This document shows, piece after piece, positions 62,093-64,000 of a stretch of DNA of 64,000 nt. Origin of the DNA: Formicarius rufipectus (lineage: Eukaryota; Chordata; Aves; Passeriformes; Formicariidae); assembly GCA_013399695.1 (NCBI GenBank), contig VXAU01006141.1, positions 702,398 through 766,397 on the forward strand, written 5' to 3'. Within the stretch, counting starts at the first letter, position 1; the number at the start of each line of letters is the position of its first letter. Under the pieces are notes generated by a model that worked only from the letters and a program-made list of their open reading frames with translations, had not been told where the DNA came from and did no database searches. Made by a program: the position numbers and the translations under genes.

Positions 62093-62166
62093 TGTTTCTG
62101 TGCCGAGAAAAGACGTCCGGGAGATCGGCGAAACTTCACCAAAGCCTGACGCTTTGTTAAAACAAG
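62093..62166 (+). CDS. ARID4B: ARID4B exon 10 (end of PWWP-like domain)
   Basis: 74 nt: completes Phe222, residues 223-246, and the first base of Ala247. Reads VSVPRKDVREIGE then TSPKPDALLKQ. Acceptor AAATTATCTAG, donor CAAG before gtaaaa. By recall human has EITSDTAPKPD where this has EIGETSPKPD, one residue shorter. The exon carries about six CpGs in 74 nt although it sits in AT-rich sequence. Confidence 0.95.
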
Positions 62167-63027
62167 GTAAAAATAACTTTCTGTGTGAAAACATGTGTAT
62201 GTATTTACTTTGTTACATAAATTGGACTAAATTTATGGCAGATTGGTTCATGTCTTAAAAAGTCTAAAATACAGGATCTTTTCTGTGGAATAGTATGTTG
62301 AGGGAAAGCGCTTCTGAGAAGCTAGAGGAACTTCTTTTAAGCAAACAAATAAAACCTAACAAAACCCACAAAAACCCAGCATGTCTCCCCTCACCTACTG
62401 CGTTTGTTTCAAGTGTGGTTGTGCCAAACAAAGGATATAATCATACGCCTTATGCTGGCTCTATAGGTTCTTTTAGTATTTGTCCGTTTGCTTTAGATCT
62501 TTATAGAAGTGTTCTCATGATAGTATCCCTAATAGCTGCAAGTAAGTTGCCTTTATAGACTCTGTAGAATCTGGAATTGTGGATTAATTTGAAAGTGTGA
62601 GTTAGTGTAATGAAACTCTTAGAATTAGCTTTTGCTTGTTTCTTCCTCCTTGTCCTCCCTGTTTAATGTATATAAATCACAGTGTAAACCTGTTAGATAA
62701 GGGTTTCTAAATTAAGTTTTCATATGTGCCCTTATGCAGAAGATCCTTATTTGTGGCTACGGATACTAACATGGTAATAGCTCTGAATAGCTTGATGTGC
62801 AGAGAGCACTAGGCCAGTTTAACTGGATAGGAGAGGTAAGGATGGACAACAGGGAGTGGCTGTTGAGGTTTTTTGAATTTGGGAGTGGAATTGTATTTAG
62901 CTGTCTTTCCTTCTTCTCCCCCTTCCTCTCACCCCTGACTACCATTTTTTAATTAAAATATCTGGTATTAAAATAATCTGATATTAAAAAAATCCTGCAG
63001 TGTTAACAAATGCTGGTCCTTTTACAG
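62167..63027 (+). other. ARID4B intron 10
   Basis: 861 bp, GTAAAA to CCTTTTACAG; an A/C-rich stretch at about 62337-62382; nothing further recognised. Confidence 0.85.
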
Positions 63028-63173
63028 CTTTTGACCAAGCCCTTGAATTCCGTAAAAACAGAACTGTTCCTAGTAACTGGAAAACAGAATTGAAAGAAGA
63101 CAGCTCCAGCAGTGAAGCTGAGGAAGAGGAAGAAGATGAAAAAGAAAAAGAGGATAACAGCAGCGAGGAAGAG
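63028..63173 (+). CDS. ARID4B: ARID4B exon 11 (acidic linker before ARID domain), GC donor
   Basis: 146 nt: completes Ala247, residues 248-295: FDQALEFRKNRTVPSNWKTE, LKEDSSSSEAEEEEEDEKEK then EDNSSEEE. Acceptor CCTTTTACAG. No GT follows where the family sequence ends; instead GAG is followed by GCAAGTG, a strong GC-type donor, phase 0. The next exon in human continues with Glu residues and the EPFPEERENF start of the ARID domain; it is not in the remaining 0.8 kb. Confidence 0.93.
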
Positions 63174-64000
63174 GCAAGTGAAGTTAGTAAAGGGCACAGA
63201 TACACAGCTGATAAATACTAGCCAGGCTGTAATATTAAAGTAAGCCTTTTTAACACTGGGGAACATTTAACATACGTACATAGGCATTATTAAGTGCCTC
63301 TCTTACCCTGCTCTACTGAAGAAATGCTTCACTGCAAGGTGTCGTTCTGGCTAACCTGATGTAAAGAAGGAAAAAGAGCTTTTCATCAAGACATTAGCCC
63401 ATGCACTCCACTTCCACCATTCTTCTCTTTGTGTGTTCTACCAGTAAGGAATTCTACCTCGTGCCTGGCTTTCTAATTATCTTTTATTTCCTCCCAACCT
63501 CCTGTCCAGAAAAAACAAGGACTGAGAAGCTGAAAGAGAGGCTTTTGAATCTTTTATTTTCTCTCTACCTTCTCTTGGTACTCAAAATCTACATCTGCCC
63601 ATAATCACTTACTCTCTTACCAGTTTCAAATCTGTTCTCTAATTTGTTAAGCAAATGCCAGTAATGCAGCAAACTTAATATCCTATTAACAGTGAAATTG
63701 CAAAGGAGAACTGGCTTAGTTCTTATATGGTTGTTAAGGTTCTTCTCTCAATACATCTTCCTTGTAGATGATGGCTGTGGCATACCAGAAGGTGGTGTGT
63801 CATCTTCTATTCATTCATTTCTTTAAGAGTTGTGGGGAGACTGCAAGGGTGTAAAGTTATGACTTTGTCACTTTTCTGTGCTCGTAATTTCATTCTGCCT
63901 CTTCTTCCAACTCAGAGTATATTATCCAGCTCTGATCAAAAGTTATAAAGACCAGTCTGCGAGGGACTCTGCTCTGCTTAGTATGTTGAGAAGCAAAGAG
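63174..64000 (+). other. ARID4B intron 11 (partial)
   Basis: Starts GCAAGT. The open frame of exon 11 continues for 15 codons (ASEVSKGHRYTADKY) to a TAG at 63219-63221. No ARID-domain exon is seen before the window ends. Confidence 0.8.
63234..63239 (+). terminator. Candidate intronic polyadenylation signal ATTAAA
   Basis: ATTAAA lies 12 nt after the in-frame stop of the read-through frame from exon 11. It is a common variant signal, but a hexamer alone in AT-rich sequence is weak evidence. Confidence 0.25.

Larger units (their letters stand above)
14836..64000 (+). other. ARID4B: ARID4B gene, 5' part (runs off the right edge)
   Basis: AT-rich interaction domain 4B (SAP180/BRCAA1) is a nuclear scaffold subunit of the SIN3A-HDAC co-repressor that also binds RB. 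Eleven exons are placed: one non-coding and ten with coding sequence. Joined, they give 885 nt, 295 residues, in frame at every junction. The chain has an N-terminal Tudor region (about residues 5-120, ending in FDDGDEKTLRRSSLCLKGER), a basic GKKTNRGRR linker (about 136-144), an acidic SSSSSSDEDEDD patch (154-165), a PWWP-like RBB1NT region (about 171-235) and a second acidic Ser/Glu linker (about 270-295). IDEPPYL, QDDHIKGPLK and KGERHFAESE favour ARID4B over the paralogue ARID4A. The ARID and chromo-barrel exons are beyond the window. Confidence 0.96.

Noticed and set aside
63240..64000. Search for the ARID-domain exon of ARID4B
   Set aside because: No sequence like the expected Glu-rich junction and FLQQLYKFME segment is present; it must lie right of the window.
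1..64000. CRISPR arrays, tRNA, rRNA or bacterial operons
   Set aside because: None seen; gene structure, repeats and composition are vertebrate.

Overview
This is a eukaryotic window, almost certainly from a bird. It carries widely spaced exons with canonical splice sites, AT-rich introns and one large CpG island. Its recognisable interspersed repeats are degraded CR1 LINE copies and a solo LTR of the avian ERVL-like type. Three single N bases (14634, 16004, 25438) point to a draft assembly. I see no bacterial, plasmid or phage content, and nothing I would call an undescribed multi-gene system.

Two divergent genes explain the window. On the minus strand, positions 1 to about 14,690 hold the 5' half of GGPS1 (geranylgeranyl diphosphate synthase 1): a non-coding first exon, the start-codon exon at 9487-9579 and a third exon at 702-772. 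The rest of the gene, including the catalytic core, lies beyond the left edge. On the plus strand, about 14,836 to the right edge holds the 5' half of ARID4B, a SIN3-HDAC subunit with Tudor, PWWP-like, ARID and chromo-barrel domains. There is one non-coding exon, then ten coding-bearing exons that join in frame to give 295 residues (885 nt, every junction in phase). They cover the Tudor and PWWP-like (RBB1NT) region and an acidic linker, and stop just before the ARID domain. The two genes share a CpG-island bidirectional promoter around 14.45-14.85 kb, the same head-to-head arrangement known for human ARID4B/GGPS1 on 1q42.

Layout: 1-14.4 kb is GGPS1 introns 3, 2 and 1, with an antisense-to-plus CR1 endonuclease fragment near 4.2-4.9 kb, A/C-rich tracts, a homeodomain-type palindrome and a long hairpin near 10 kb, and an ERVL-type LTR at 10.54-11.10 kb. 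13.8-16.3 kb is the CpG island with both first exons. 16.1-42.7 kb is the 26.6-kb ARID4B intron 2, which contains a second, unexplained CpG island at about 40.4-41.0 kb. 42.7-63.2 kb holds ARID4B coding exons 3-11.

Most notable points: both genes have a GC-AG intron with a near-perfect GCAAGT donor (GGPS1 intron 2 and ARID4B intron 11). Reading through the second one gives a short tail, a stop and an ATTAAA signal, so a truncated Tudor/PWWP-only ARID4B is conceivable. Other leads are the orphan intronic CpG island, a 21-bp-stem hairpin in GGPS1 intron 1, and a base-composition asymmetry that flips at the shared promoter. Family comparisons are from memory; no database search was run.
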